From: Klebsiella oxytoca
GTDB taxonomy: Bacteria; Pseudomonadota; Gammaproteobacteria; Enterobacterales; Enterobacteriaceae
DNA length: 64,000 nt
Direction: 5' to 3'
NCBI RefSeq assembly: GCF_009707385.1
Contig: NZ_CP046115.1
Coordinates: forward strand, 2,728,001-2,792,000
This document shows, one piece after another, positions 20,785 through 29,320 of this stretch (position 1 is its first letter; each line of letters opens with the position of its first letter). Position numbers and translations under genes: made by a program. Under the pieces are notes generated by a model. The model was not told the DNA's origin. It did not search any database and saw only the letters and a list, made by a program, of their open reading frames with translations.

Positions 20785-22176
20785 ATGTTTTCATTATTAA
20801 AAAAAGGGCCGTCGGCAAATAAGGTTCCTGCTGAGAAAATTCAGGCAACCTATGGTCGATACCGTATGCAGGCGCTACTAAGCGTATTTCTGGGCTATCT
20901 GGCGTACTATATTGTGCGCAATAACTTCACGTTATCCACGCCTTATCTGAAAGAGCAGCTGGATCTTAGCGCCACGCAGATAGGCTTACTCAGCAGCTGC
21001 ATGCTTATTGCTTACGGGATCAGCAAAGGCGTCATGAGTAGCCTCGCGGATAAAGCCAGCCCGAAAGTTTTTATGGCCTGCGGCCTGGTGCTGTGCGCTA
21101 TCGTCAACGTGGGTTTAGGATTCAGTACCGCGTTCTGGGTCTTTGCTGCGCTGGTTGTTCTGAACGGTCTGTTTCAGGGAATGGGCGTCGGCCCCTCTTT
21201 TATTACTATTGCTAACTGGTTCCCGCGCCGCGAACGTGGACGTGTAGGCGCGTTCTGGAACATTTCGCACAACGTCGGCGGCGGGATCGTGGCTCCGATC
21301 GTGGGCGCCGCGTTTGCTATCCTCGGCACTGAACACTGGCAGAGCGCCAGCTATATTGTTCCGGCCTGCGTAGCGGTGGTTTTCGCCCTGAGTGTACTGC
21401 TGCTTGGTAAAGGCTCACCGCGTGAGGAGGGACTGCCTTCGCTGGAAGAGATGATGCCGGAAGAAAAAGTGGTGCTGAAGACCAAACAAGCCGTAAAAGC
21501 GCCGGAAAACATGAGCGCATTCCAGATCTTCTGCACCTACGTACTGCGTAACAAAAACGCCTGGTATGTCTCCCTTGTGGATGTGTTTGTCTATATGGTG
21601 CGCTTCGGCATGATCAGCTGGCTGCCTATCTATCTGCTGACGGTGAAACATTTTTCTAAAGAACAGATGAGCGTCGCTTTCCTGTTTTTTGAATGGGCGG
21701 CCATTCCTTCCACCCTGCTGGCCGGATGGCTTTCCGACAAGTTATTCAAAGGGCGCCGCATGCCGTTAGCCATGATCTGTATGGCGCTGATTTTCGTCTG
21801 CCTGATTGGCTACTGGAAAAGTGAATCTCTGCTAATGGTGACGGTTTTCGCCGCGATAGTCGGCTGTCTGATTTACGTTCCACAGTTTCTGGCTTCCGTT
21901 CAGACGATGGAAATTGTTCCCAGCTTTGCGGTAGGTTCAGCGGTTGGCCTGCGCGGATTTATGAGCTACATCTTTGGCGCATCTTTAGGGACCAGCCTTT
22001 TTGGCGTAATGGTGGATAAAATGGGCTGGCACGGTGGGTTCTATCTGCTGATGGGCGGGATCGTCTGCTGCATTCTGTTCTGCTACCTTTCTCATCGCGG
22101 TGCGCTGGAGCTTGAACAACAGCGTAAAAACGCTCAGGAGGAAGAGGCCGCTTTAACGCTTGCCGACGCACAATAA
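20785..22176 (+). CDS. pgtP: Phosphoglycerate transporter PgtP
   Basis: The 463-residue, 12-TM organophosphate:phosphate antiporter belongs to the GlpT/UhpT family (MFS) and imports 2- and 3-phosphoglycerate and phosphoenolpyruvate in exchange for Pi. Family hallmarks are visible: YYIVRNNFTLSTPYL, the FQGMGVGPSFITIANWFPRRERGRVGAFWN signature region in separate pieces, the conserved Arg in VRFGMISWLPIYLL, and LRGFMSYIFGASLG. CAGGTGACGAC precedes the ATG. Divergent from its regulators, exactly as in Salmonella. A strong intrinsic terminator follows at 22195. Confidence 0.95.
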   Translation: MFSLLKKGPSANKVPAEKIQATYGRYRMQALLSVFLGYLAYYIVRNNFTLSTPYLKEQLDLSATQIGLLSSCMLIAYGISKGVMSSLADKASPKVFMACGLVLCAIVNVGLGFSTAFWVFAALVVLNGLFQGMGVGPSFITIANWFPRRERGRVGAFWNISHNVGGGIVAPIVGAAFAILGTEHWQSASYIVPACVAVVFALSVLLLGKGSPREEGLPSLEEMMPEEKVVLKTKQAVKAPENMSAFQIFCTYVLRNKNAWYVSLVDVFVYMVRFGMISWLPIYLLTVKHFSKEQMSVAFLFFEWAAIPSTLLAGWLSDKLFKGRRMPLAMICMALIFVCLIGYWKSESLLMVTVFAAIVGCLIYVPQFLASVQTMEIVPSFAVGSAVGLRGFMSYIFGASLGTSLFGVMVDKMGWHGGFYLLMGGIVCCILFCYLSHRGALELEQQRKNAQEEEAALTLADAQ

Positions 22177-22194
22177 CGTCAGCACCGGGGAAAT

Positions 22195-22220
22195 AAGTGC
22201 CAGCCTGCTGGCACTTTTCT
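22195..22220 (+). terminator. Intrinsic terminator of pgtP
   Basis: AAGTGCCAG-CCTG-CTGGCACTT gives a 9-bp perfect stem with a 4-nt loop, followed by TTCTGG and starting 19 bp after the pgtP stop. Confidence 0.85.
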
Positions 22221-22616
22221 GGCTTATAAATGACTCTTCCGCAGCGCAGGCATTCGCGCAGACCTCTTCTCTTTTCTCAGCTGCTTATTAGCGGATAATT
22301 TTACCGGATCATATTTATAGATATTCGACAGCATATTAAGTGGAATGCGATTGTAGCCGGCGAAAAATCGTACGATCGTGAATTAAGGCCCATGGAGATG
22401 ATATCTTCAGCCGAAAACGCTCGACAGCTTTGGTCGTCATCACGAGAGTTAAGTGCCCCTGGCAACAGCAATTATTGCGCACCTGACCTTACCGTCAAGG
22501 TTGAAAGAGCCGGACGGATGAGTGAAGATAATCGGGTTAACCGACTTTGGCGCTCAGGCGAGTTTTGCTCCGCTGAGCCTCAGACCCAATTACCGTCTTC
22601 CTGTTATGGTGGCCAG

Positions 22617-23468
22617 ATGCTTGACCTGAAGCTAAGAGAAATTAATAACGGCTTATCCGCAAAAGAGCGCCTGGTCGCCGACTATATTCTGGCGAATAAA
22701 CCTCTGCTGAAGAGCATAAGCATTCAGACTCTGGCCAAAGCGAATAATGTCAGTACCACCACCATTCTGCGCCTGTGCCATAAACTCGGTTATCAGGGCT
22801 TCAGCGATCTTAAAATTGACCTGATTACCTCTTCGGGTCACAGCAATAACGACAAAGTTTTACAGGAAGATATCAACCTCGATGACTCCACGGAAAGCGT
22901 CAATCATAAGATTCAGCTGATCGAAAAATCATCAATTGACGAAACGCACGCTATCGTCAACACAGAACAATTAGAGCTGGCAATTCAGCTCATCAGAAAA
23001 AGCAATAAAATCGTTATTTATGGCGCCGGCAGCAGCGGACTGGTGGGTAAAGAGCTGGAGTATCAGCTGATCAAAATAAAAAAGGATGTCAGCTGCCACG
23101 CTGATTACAGTATCCAGTACAGCATAGTGAACACCCTGGACGAGAATGATCTGGTGATTATCCTCTCCCACTCGGGTGAAAATCTCGAAGGCGTCAAGCT
23201 GCTTACTATGGCTCAGCAGCTGGGCGTTCCGTCAATTGCGATAACCAAAATGGGCCAAAGCCGTATCTCGGCGCTCGCTACCATTCTGCTGCATACCATT
23301 ACCAGCGAGAGCGTATCGCGCCTGATCCCTATCCGTTCTAAAATGTCTCAGCTTTCGGTTATCAACATGCTGGTGACAAACCTTTTTATTCAACAGTACG
23401 ATGAACGACTGCTGAAACAAACCAAAAATCGCGCTCAGCGTTTTTACAATCAGAATCACAAATCCTGA
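22617..23468 (+). CDS. RpiR/MurR-family regulator with SIS domain
   Basis: The 283-residue repressor/activator has an N-terminal HTH_6 domain (residues 1-77; LSAKERLVADYIL, IQTLAKANNVSTTTILRLCHKLGYQGFSDLK) and a C-terminal sugar-phosphate-binding SIS domain (IVIYGAGSSGLVGKELEYQL, VIILSHSGEN). I chose the ATG at 22617 (GGTGGCCAG upstream), which gives the usual family length. The frame is open a further 75 codons to 22392, but that segment has no family character. It probably senses the phosphosugar made by the PTS encoded directly downstream. No gene is evident in the rest of the 440-bp gap after pgtP. Confidence 0.9.
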   Translation: MLDLKLREINNGLSAKERLVADYILANKPLLKSISIQTLAKANNVSTTTILRLCHKLGYQGFSDLKIDLITSSGHSNNDKVLQEDINLDDSTESVNHKIQLIEKSSIDETHAIVNTEQLELAIQLIRKSNKIVIYGAGSSGLVGKELEYQLIKIKKDVSCHADYSIQYSIVNTLDENDLVIILSHSGENLEGVKLLTMAQQLGVPSIAITKMGQSRISALATILLHTITSESVSRLIPIRSKMSQLSVINMLVTNLFIQQYDERLLKQTKNRAQRFYNQNHKS

Positions 23469-23605
23469 CGGATACCGTCGTACCGCTCCCTACCCTTGCT
23501 ACGCCTGCAATCCCGCAGACGTAATATGGCGATCAATGCCTGAAGAGTGATCACCCTCGCAGAATGGATAAATGGGCTTTTGCCCTGTGTATTCCCTCGA
23601 CTGAA

Positions 23606-23620
23606 AGTAATAGCATTACT
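23606..23620. promoter_or_regulatory. Candidate RpiR operator upstream of the PTS operon
   Basis: AGTAAT-AGC-ATTACT is a perfect 6-bp-arm inverted repeat 56 bp before the IIA start. A related partial site (AGTAAT...AACT) lies at about 23639-23653. Position between regulator and operon supports an operator role; binding is not shown. Confidence 0.45.
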
Positions 23621-23675
23621 AACAACGAAGCAATATTTAGTAATAATGTAACTAACGATCCGCTGGGGAGAAAAC

Positions 23676-24107
23676 ATGCAAACTGAGATTCCTGTCATTC
23701 TGGTTAGCCACGGTCCCTTTGCTGAAGGCGCGCTTTCCTGTGCGGAAATGCTCATCGGTAAGCAGCACAATGTCGCAGTCATATCACTGCTGCCGGAGGC
23801 CAACATCAACGACGTTCGCGCCACCCTGCTGGATACCTATAAGACGGTCAACAAGGGTAACGGCGTAGTCATTCTTGTCGACATGATGGGAGGGTCGCCC
23901 TGCAACTTAGCCAGTGAGCTGGTTCTGACGTACGACGACATCCTGCTTTATTGTGGATTCAATATTCCGACGCTGCTGGAAGTGCTCAGCAATCGCGATT
24001 TACCGCTCAATGAGATTGGCGCCGTTATCGAAGAGGTGTTCCCCGGTAGCTGTTTTAACGTCGGGGAAATGTTACAGACAGAACACACACAATCAACCGA
24101 TCTGTAG
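23676..24107 (+). CDS. PTS mannose-family EIIA component
   Basis: The 143-residue cytoplasmic protein has the EIIA-Man fold. The phosphorylated His is in VSHGPFAEGA, about residue 12, and MMGGSPCNLA is the second active-site loop. It accepts phosphate from HPr and passes it to IIB at 24119. It is a separate protein rather than the fused IIAB of E. coli ManX. GGGGAGAAAAC precedes the ATG. First gene of a five-gene operon (IIA-IIB-IIC-IID-phosphatase). The sugar is unknown; possible classes include hexosamines, fructoselysine-type adducts or sorbose-like sugars. Confidence 0.92.
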   Translation: MQTEIPVILVSHGPFAEGALSCAEMLIGKQHNVAVISLLPEANINDVRATLLDTYKTVNKGNGVVILVDMMGGSPCNLASELVLTYDDILLYCGFNIPTLLEVLSNRDLPLNEIGAVIEEVFPGSCFNVGEMLQTEHTQSTDL

Positions 24108-24118
24108 GGGAAATAATT

Positions 24119-24589
24119 ATGCCGATAAATCTTGCAAGAATTGACGATCGTCTTATTCACGGACAGGTGATTACCACATGGGTAAAAAATCACGATATCG
24201 AGCAGGTGTTAATCATCAACGATAAAGTGGCTGACGATAAAATTCAGCAATCTGTTTTAACGATGTCAGCGCCGCCGGAATTAAAAGTTCAGGTGTTCGG
24301 CGTACGTAAATTCATAGAAATTCTGCAAAAGACGGAAATTAAACGACGCACCATGCTGCTATTTACCAACAGCGTTGACGTTAATACCCTGGTAGAAAAT
24401 GGCGTAAAAATCGACAAGCTCAACGTGGGTGGTATGCGCATGCAGGAGGGCAGAAAGAGCCTTTCTCGGGCCGTCGCCGTGACCCCGGAAGAAGAACAGG
24501 CGTTTAAAGCGATTCTCGCCAGAAATATCCCGGTGGAAATACAGATGGTGCCAAAGGATCCGGTAGTTGACCTGCAGACGTTAATTTAG
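24119..24589 (+). CDS. PTS mannose/fructose/sorbose-family EIIB component
   Basis: The 156-residue cytoplasmic EIIB of the mannose class has its phosphorylated His within RIDDRLIHGQVITTW (about residue 15). Further family segments are KLNVGGM and KSLSRAVAVTPEE. It transfers phosphate from IIA to the incoming sugar at the IIC-IID complex. It starts 11 bp after IIA, with AGGGGAAATAATT upstream of the ATG. Confidence 0.93.
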   Translation: MPINLARIDDRLIHGQVITTWVKNHDIEQVLIINDKVADDKIQQSVLTMSAPPELKVQVFGVRKFIEILQKTEIKRRTMLLFTNSVDVNTLVENGVKIDKLNVGGMRMQEGRKSLSRAVAVTPEEEQAFKAILARNIPVEIQMVPKDPVVDLQTLI

Positions 24590-24629
24590 CGTCAATGTAT
24601 TTATAACTTAAAAAAACAGGGATAACTCT

Positions 24630-25424
24630 ATGTTAATTGAAGCTATTCTGGTCGCCATCTGGGCTGGTATTTGCTCACTGGACGACGTCGGGCCGCAAAT
24701 GTTGCGTCGCCCGCTACTGACGGGAACCGTCGCCGGGATCATTATGGGCGATATGGTTCAGGGGCTGGCAATCAGCGCCACGCTGGAATTAATGTGGATG
24801 GGCATCGGTAACGTCGGTGCTTATTCCGCGCCCGACATTATTGCCGGGTCAATTATCGGCGTCGCATTAGGTATTTCCTCTAATGGCGGCATTGCTGCGG
24901 GTATCGCTCTCGCCGTTCCGGTGTCCATACTTTGCCAGCAGCTTCTTATTATCTGGCGCTCCTTCGCAAGCTTCCTGAACGTCTGGGCGGAGAAATCTAT
25001 CCAGGATGGTGATTATGGCAAGCTGCTCAAAATCCACTATTTCTCCACCCCGCTGTGGTTCTTGATCCGCGCAGTCCCCTGCTTCCTGGCGGTCTATTTC
25101 GGCGGCGATCTGGTGGGCCGAATTCTCGCCGCCATCCCGGAAAGCATTCTGACCGGTATGGGCGTAGCCGCCAAAATGATCCCGGCGATCGGCGTATGTA
25201 TTCTGCTTTTGATGCTGTTAAAAGGCCGGATGTGGTTCTTCTTCTTGCTGGGCTTCATGCTGACGACCTACCTGAAGCTGCCTATCATTCCAATCACCTT
25301 TATCGCCCTGGCTTTTGCCGTGCTTTATGACATGGCCTACAGCAATAGTAACAACGCAGCGAATTCACCAGTGGAAAAAGAGAAACAGTCCGATACCGAG
25401 ACTGAAGAAGGATATGACTTATGA
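24630..25424 (+). CDS. PTS mannose-family EIIC component
   Basis: The 264-residue polytopic membrane subunit has the family start (LIEAILVAIWAGICSLDDVGPQMLRRPL), the GDMVQGLAISATLELMWMG region in pieces, and about seven hydrophobic segments. It forms the sugar channel with IID. The C-terminal tail after residue 240 is polar and rich in Glu, Lys and Asn. Its stop overlaps the IID start by 4 bp (ATGA), indicating coupled translation. Confidence 0.92.
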   Translation: MLIEAILVAIWAGICSLDDVGPQMLRRPLLTGTVAGIIMGDMVQGLAISATLELMWMGIGNVGAYSAPDIIAGSIIGVALGISSNGGIAAGIALAVPVSILCQQLLIIWRSFASFLNVWAEKSIQDGDYGKLLKIHYFSTPLWFLIRAVPCFLAVYFGGDLVGRILAAIPESILTGMGVAAKMIPAIGVCILLLMLLKGRMWFFFLLGFMLTTYLKLPIIPITFIALAFAVLYDMAYSNSNNAANSPVEKEKQSDTETEEGYDL

Positions 25425-26272
25425 CCGACGTCGCCTCTTATCGTGTGGTTGAAAATTCCAACCAGGACAAAAAACTGACAAAACAGGATCTTAACCGCAT
25501 TTTCTGGAATATCCAGTCAATGTCCTTTTCCTACAACTACGAAAAATTACAGACCATTGGTTTCGCCCACTGCATGATCCCGGTCCTTGAGCGACTGTAT
25601 AGCGATGCCGATAAAGCCACGCGTATCAAGGCCATGAAGCGCCACCTTGAGTTTTACAACTCGCAGGTGAACACCGGCGCGCTGATCCTTGGCGTTACCG
25701 CAGCGCTGGAAGAAAAGACGTCGGAAGAAGAAAAAGAGGCCGTCGTTTCGGTAAAAGCCGGGCTTATGGGGCCGTTTGCGGGCCTGGGAGACAGCCTGTT
25801 AAAATTCACCTGGCTGCCAATCTGCGGCAGTATTGGCGCGGCGTTTGCCCTCCAGGGAAATCTTATCGGCCCCATACTGATGTTTCTGCTTTTCAACATC
25901 GTCAACGTCGGCTCGAAGTACTTCTTTATTCACTACGGTTATAACAAGGGTGTCGATTTAATCGAGCAGTCCAAAAATTCAAATATTATTCAGCGCATCT
26001 CCAATATCGCGAACGTCGTCGGCGTGATGGTCCTGGGGTCACTGATTGCCACGACGGTAAAAATATCAACGCCGCTGGTGATTGCCGTTGGCGAGCAGTC
26101 GATAAAAGTGCAGGAGATGTTTGATAAAGTTATTCCTAACTTACTCACCCTGCTGTTTGCACTCGGTATTTTCTTCCTGGTCAGAAAGTTTAAAGGGAAA
26201 CATACCGTCGCGCTTATCATCGGCATGATGTGTATTGGTGTCATTTTTTCGATGCTGGGAATTTTAAATTAA
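25421..26272 (+). CDS. PTS mannose-family EIID component
   Basis: The 283-residue membrane subunit carries typical EIID features: the N-terminal amphipathic region (FWNIQSMSFSYNYEKLQTIGF, HCMIPVLERLY), the cytoplasmic FYNSQVNTG motif, the VKAGLMGPFAGLGDSLLKFTW loop region in pieces, and C-terminal hydrophobic helices. Together with IIC it forms the permease. It lies 15 bp before the phosphatase gene. Confidence 0.93.
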   Translation: MTDVASYRVVENSNQDKKLTKQDLNRIFWNIQSMSFSYNYEKLQTIGFAHCMIPVLERLYSDADKATRIKAMKRHLEFYNSQVNTGALILGVTAALEEKTSEEEKEAVVSVKAGLMGPFAGLGDSLLKFTWLPICGSIGAAFALQGNLIGPILMFLLFNIVNVGSKYFFIHYGYNKGVDLIEQSKNSNIIQRISNIANVVGVMVLGSLIATTVKISTPLVIAVGEQSIKVQEMFDKVIPNLLTLLFALGIFFLVRKFKGKHTVALIIGMMCIGVIFSMLGILN

Positions 26273-26287
26273 GTTAAGGGATGATGT

Positions 26288-27352
26288 ATGAACGAAACAC
26301 CGCAGTTTTCAGTTATTCGTAAGAACCAGACGCAGCTTGAAATTCATTTTTCCGTCCCATTAGACAACGCCACGCTGTACTGGACACGCGAAAATGACGT
26401 CAATACCACCGAGCGTAACCTTATTAGCGAGCAGGCAGCCGGTACAGTATATTTTGACGATCCTTTACAGGCGCAGCAGCGTATCTATTTTATACTTGAG
26501 CATGCGGGCCAATCGTGGCTATTTGGTGAAAGAACCTTACCGGTATCCGGCATAAACAATTTCCGCGATATGGGCGGCTATACCGGCGCAGACGGGAAAA
26601 CGGTAAAATGGGGCGTTCTCTATCGCTCCAACCATTTGCATAATCTGACTCAGCAGGCTCAGGCCTATCTGGAGGCGCTGGGTGTTAAAACCATAATTGA
26701 TTACCGTAGCGCCAATGAAATCGCTAAAAGCCCCAATTGCCATATTGGTGAAAGTCAAACCTTTCATCTGGATGCTACCGCGCAAACCGCCGAGCTGGCG
26801 GCCCAGTTTGCCGCTGAACCCAGCAATGAAGATCGCGCGCTGATAGAAAGCGTGATCCACGATATTCCTGCTGAGTTAATTAACGGCGACGGCGCCCAGG
26901 TTATTGAACAATATCGAAACTTCGTCGTCAGCGAGAAGTCAAAAAAAGCCTTCAAAGCAGTGATAAATGTGCTACTTGATGCGGATAACGCGCCAAATAT
27001 CCAGCACTGCCGCGGCGGCAAAGATCGTACCGGCTACGGCGCTTTACTGGTACTCGCCATGCTTGGCGTATCCGAGCAGGATATTATTGCCGACTATATG
27101 CTGACCGGAGCTAATCGCCTGGAACGCAACAACGTGAAAATGGCCGCCTATCGCCAGATTACGGATAATCAGGATGTACTCGATTATTTGCTAACGCTTA
27201 TCGATACTCGCGAAGCCTTTATTGTTGAAGCATTAAAGACCATGAAAGCCATATCCGGTAGCGTTAGCGCTTATATTAAAAATGAGCTGGGCTTCAGCGA
27301 CGCCGACTTTAAGAAAATGCAGGATAACTATCTGGTTTCACAGCCACATTAA
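26288..27352 (+). CDS. Tyrosine-protein phosphatase (Y_phosphatase3-type) in a PTS operon
   Basis: The 354-residue predicted cytoplasmic protein has an N-terminal beta-rich domain of about 85 residues, then the phosphatase core: INNFRDMGGYTGADG at about residue 97, IDYRSANEI, and the CX5R P-loop HCRGGKDRTGYG near 27004-27035 with catalytic Cys and Arg present. The family (PF13350-type) hydrolyses phosphotyrosine or, in some members, phosphoinositides or small phosphate esters. Encoded last in the PTS operon, it may dephosphorylate the imported sugar phosphate instead of a protein. That is an inference from position. Confidence 0.9.
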   Translation: MNETPQFSVIRKNQTQLEIHFSVPLDNATLYWTRENDVNTTERNLISEQAAGTVYFDDPLQAQQRIYFILEHAGQSWLFGERTLPVSGINNFRDMGGYTGADGKTVKWGVLYRSNHLHNLTQQAQAYLEALGVKTIIDYRSANEIAKSPNCHIGESQTFHLDATAQTAELAAQFAAEPSNEDRALIESVIHDIPAELINGDGAQVIEQYRNFVVSEKSKKAFKAVINVLLDADNAPNIQHCRGGKDRTGYGALLVLAMLGVSEQDIIADYMLTGANRLERNNVKMAAYRQITDNQDVLDYLLTLIDTREAFIVEALKTMKAISGSVSAYIKNELGFSDADFKKMQDNYLVSQPH

Positions 27353-27385
27353 TCCACCATGCACTGACTGAAAATAGCAATATAA

Positions 27386-27416
27386 GTAAGCCTCCAGTGC
27401 AATGCTGGAGGCTTAC
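27386..27416. terminator. Strong hairpin between convergent operons
   Basis: GTAAGCCTCCAG and CTGGAGGCTTAC form a perfect 12-bp stem around TGCAATG. No T run follows, so it may be a bidirectional block or an mRNA 3'-end stabiliser shared by the phosphatase and MFS transcripts. Confidence 0.6.
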
Positions 27417-27446
27417 CGTGGGTTGTCTGATTCCCTACTCTCAATA

Positions 27447-28727
27447 TTATTGTGCTGCTGGATCCACGATTGGTTTATTAACCATAAAGAAGTATACCAG
27501 CGATGCCATAAACGCAATAATAGAAGAAGCAACCAGCGCCAGGGTAAATGACCCAGTATTATCCAGAATCATACCGGTAATAATCGGTGCAAAAGAGCCA
27601 CCGATAAAGCCACCGAAATTCTGAATGCCGCTTACCGAGGTCACCAGACGCGACGGAACCGAAACCAGAATCAGTCCCCAGGCCGATGTACCGGCAAAAT
27701 GAATTGAGAATAAGGCCATACTGATACAGGCGACGGCCATAAACGTGCTGTCAGTGTACGCCGCGGGCAAGGTAAAACCGGCGGCGCAAAGCAGTCCCAG
27801 ACAGATCATCCATTTGCGGCTTTTCATTTTATCGGCGCCGCGCTTCATTACCCAGTCGGCTACGGCCCCGTTCACCAGCATCCCGGCAGCGCCGAACAGG
27901 AACGGAATCGCCGCTACCCAGCCGGTTTTCTCGAGGCTCAACCCGCGAGACATTTCCAGATAAGAAGGCAGCCAGGTCAGGAACAACCACACCATGTAGC
28001 CGACGCCATTAAAACCGATGATCATGCCCCACATAGATTTCTGCTTAAACAGACCGGCCCAGTCCTTCAGGGTCACCTTTTCTTTGCTGGAGGGTGGCGT
28101 CTCTTCTTCCAGATGCGCGATATCTTCCGCCGACAGCCCGGCATCTTCGCGATTGCGATAAAAGATAAACCAGAGAACTGAAAGAATAATACCGCTCACC
28201 CCAATGATGATAAACATCATGCGCCAGCCGAAAGCCAGCATCATGGCGATAAGCAGCGGCGGTGCCAGCGCTTGCGCCAGGGTGGACGACATATTAACAA
28301 TCCCCATCGGCACGCCGCGCTGACGAATGTTGTACCAGTCATTGACGACTTTAACGCCGGTAGGCAGATGCGGTGACTCCCCTATACCCAGAAAGATACG
28401 GGCAACAATCATCTGGCTGAAGGAGCCGACAAATCCCAGCGCGGTCTGGGCCGCAGACCACAGAAAGATGCCGAAACCATACACTTTCTTGATGCCGAAA
28501 CGCTCCATCACCATGCCAATCGGTAACTGGCACAGAGCGTAGCCGAAGGAGAATACCGACAGCAGCAATCCCATCTCCGTTGCCGTCAGCCCCATCTCTT
28601 CACGAATGGTAGTATTAGCAATTGAAAGTGAAGTTCTGTCGAGAAAATTAATAATACCCGCCACGAGCAAAAACAATAATGCCATAATTTGCAAACGCTT
28701 CAGGCGAGGGCTTGCTTGACTGGACAT
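27447..28727 (-). CDS. MFS transporter, anion:cation symporter (ACS) family
   Basis: The 426-residue, 12-TM permease begins with the ACS-type first helix ending INFLDRTSLSIAN. It then carries LCQLPIGMVMERFGIKKVYG (the MFS motif A region) and GIGESPHLPTGVKVVNDWY, which marks the glucarate/galactonate/allantoate-like ACS group. It would import an organic anion. It is the last gene of the operon that starts with the YheO-like regulator, after a 114-bp gap from the RidA gene. The partner enzymes suggest the cargo is a D-amino acid or an N-acylated amino acid. Confidence 0.9.
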   Translation of the reverse strand: MSSQASPRLKRLQIMALLFLLVAGIINFLDRTSLSIANTTIREEMGLTATEMGLLLSVFSFGYALCQLPIGMVMERFGIKKVYGFGIFLWSAAQTALGFVGSFSQMIVARIFLGIGESPHLPTGVKVVNDWYNIRQRGVPMGIVNMSSTLAQALAPPLLIAMMLAFGWRMMFIIIGVSGIILSVLWFIFYRNREDAGLSAEDIAHLEEETPPSSKEKVTLKDWAGLFKQKSMWGMIIGFNGVGYMVWLFLTWLPSYLEMSRGLSLEKTGWVAAIPFLFGAAGMLVNGAVADWVMKRGADKMKSRKWMICLGLLCAAGFTLPAAYTDSTFMAVACISMALFSIHFAGTSAWGLILVSVPSRLVTSVSGIQNFGGFIGGSFAPIITGMILDNTGSFTLALVASSIIAFMASLVYFFMVNKPIVDPAAQ

Positions 28728-28841
28728 ATATTATCCTTTTGTAATGTTAACCACGGCACAATGCTGCTTAATGCAGAATAATGCCGTCATAGGGCCCGGA
28801 GATATTCCCGGAGGGTTAATAATGCAAAATACTAATTAGTA

Positions 28842-29303
28842 TTAATCTTTAATTTCAACAATCAGTTCGATTTCAACAGGCGTATCGAAGGGTAATGTAT
28901 TAGTGCCAATAGCCGAGCGTGCATGTTTACCCGACTCTCCAAATATCGCTATCAGCAAATCTGAAGCGCTGTTCATCACCAGCGGCTGATCTTTAAAATC
29001 ATCGGCGCTTTGGACAAAACCAAGCATTTTAATACAGCCGGAAACCCGATTAAGATCGCCCAGATAGCTCTTCAGGGATGAGAGAATGTTGATAATACAC
29101 TGGCGAGCGGCAGCCTGCCCTTGCTCTATCGATAATTCCTTTCCGAGGGTGCCCTGATAAATTAACTCACCATTGACCCGGCAGTCGTTTCCCGAAGAGT
29201 AAAGTAAGTTACCGGTCTGTTTAAGCGGAACATAGGAAAACTTAGGTGCCGCTGGCTCACTAAGTGAAATACCCAGCTCGATTAAGCGCTCTTCAATATT
29301 CAT
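28842..29303 (-). CDS. RidA family (YjgF-like) deaminase
   Basis: The 153-residue protein is longer than the 128-residue E. coli RidA and resembles the YjgF-like subgroup with an N-terminal extension (IEERLIELGISL). The catalytic Arg of active RidA proteins appears conserved in KHARSAIGTNTLPFDTPVE. RidA hydrolyses 2-aminoacrylate and other enamine/imine intermediates released by PLP-dependent dehydratases. Its presence between an M20 hydrolase and a PLP enzyme fits a pathway that generates such intermediates. It lies 17 bp after the M20 gene. Confidence 0.9.
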   Translation of the reverse strand: MNIEERLIELGISLSEPAAPKFSYVPLKQTGNLLYSSGNDCRVNGELIYQGTLGKELSIEQGQAAARQCIINILSSLKSYLGDLNRVSGCIKMLGFVQSADDFKDQPLVMNSASDLLIAIFGESGKHARSAIGTNTLPFDTPVEIELIVEIKD

Positions 29304-29320
29304 AATGCTTCCCTGGTAGT

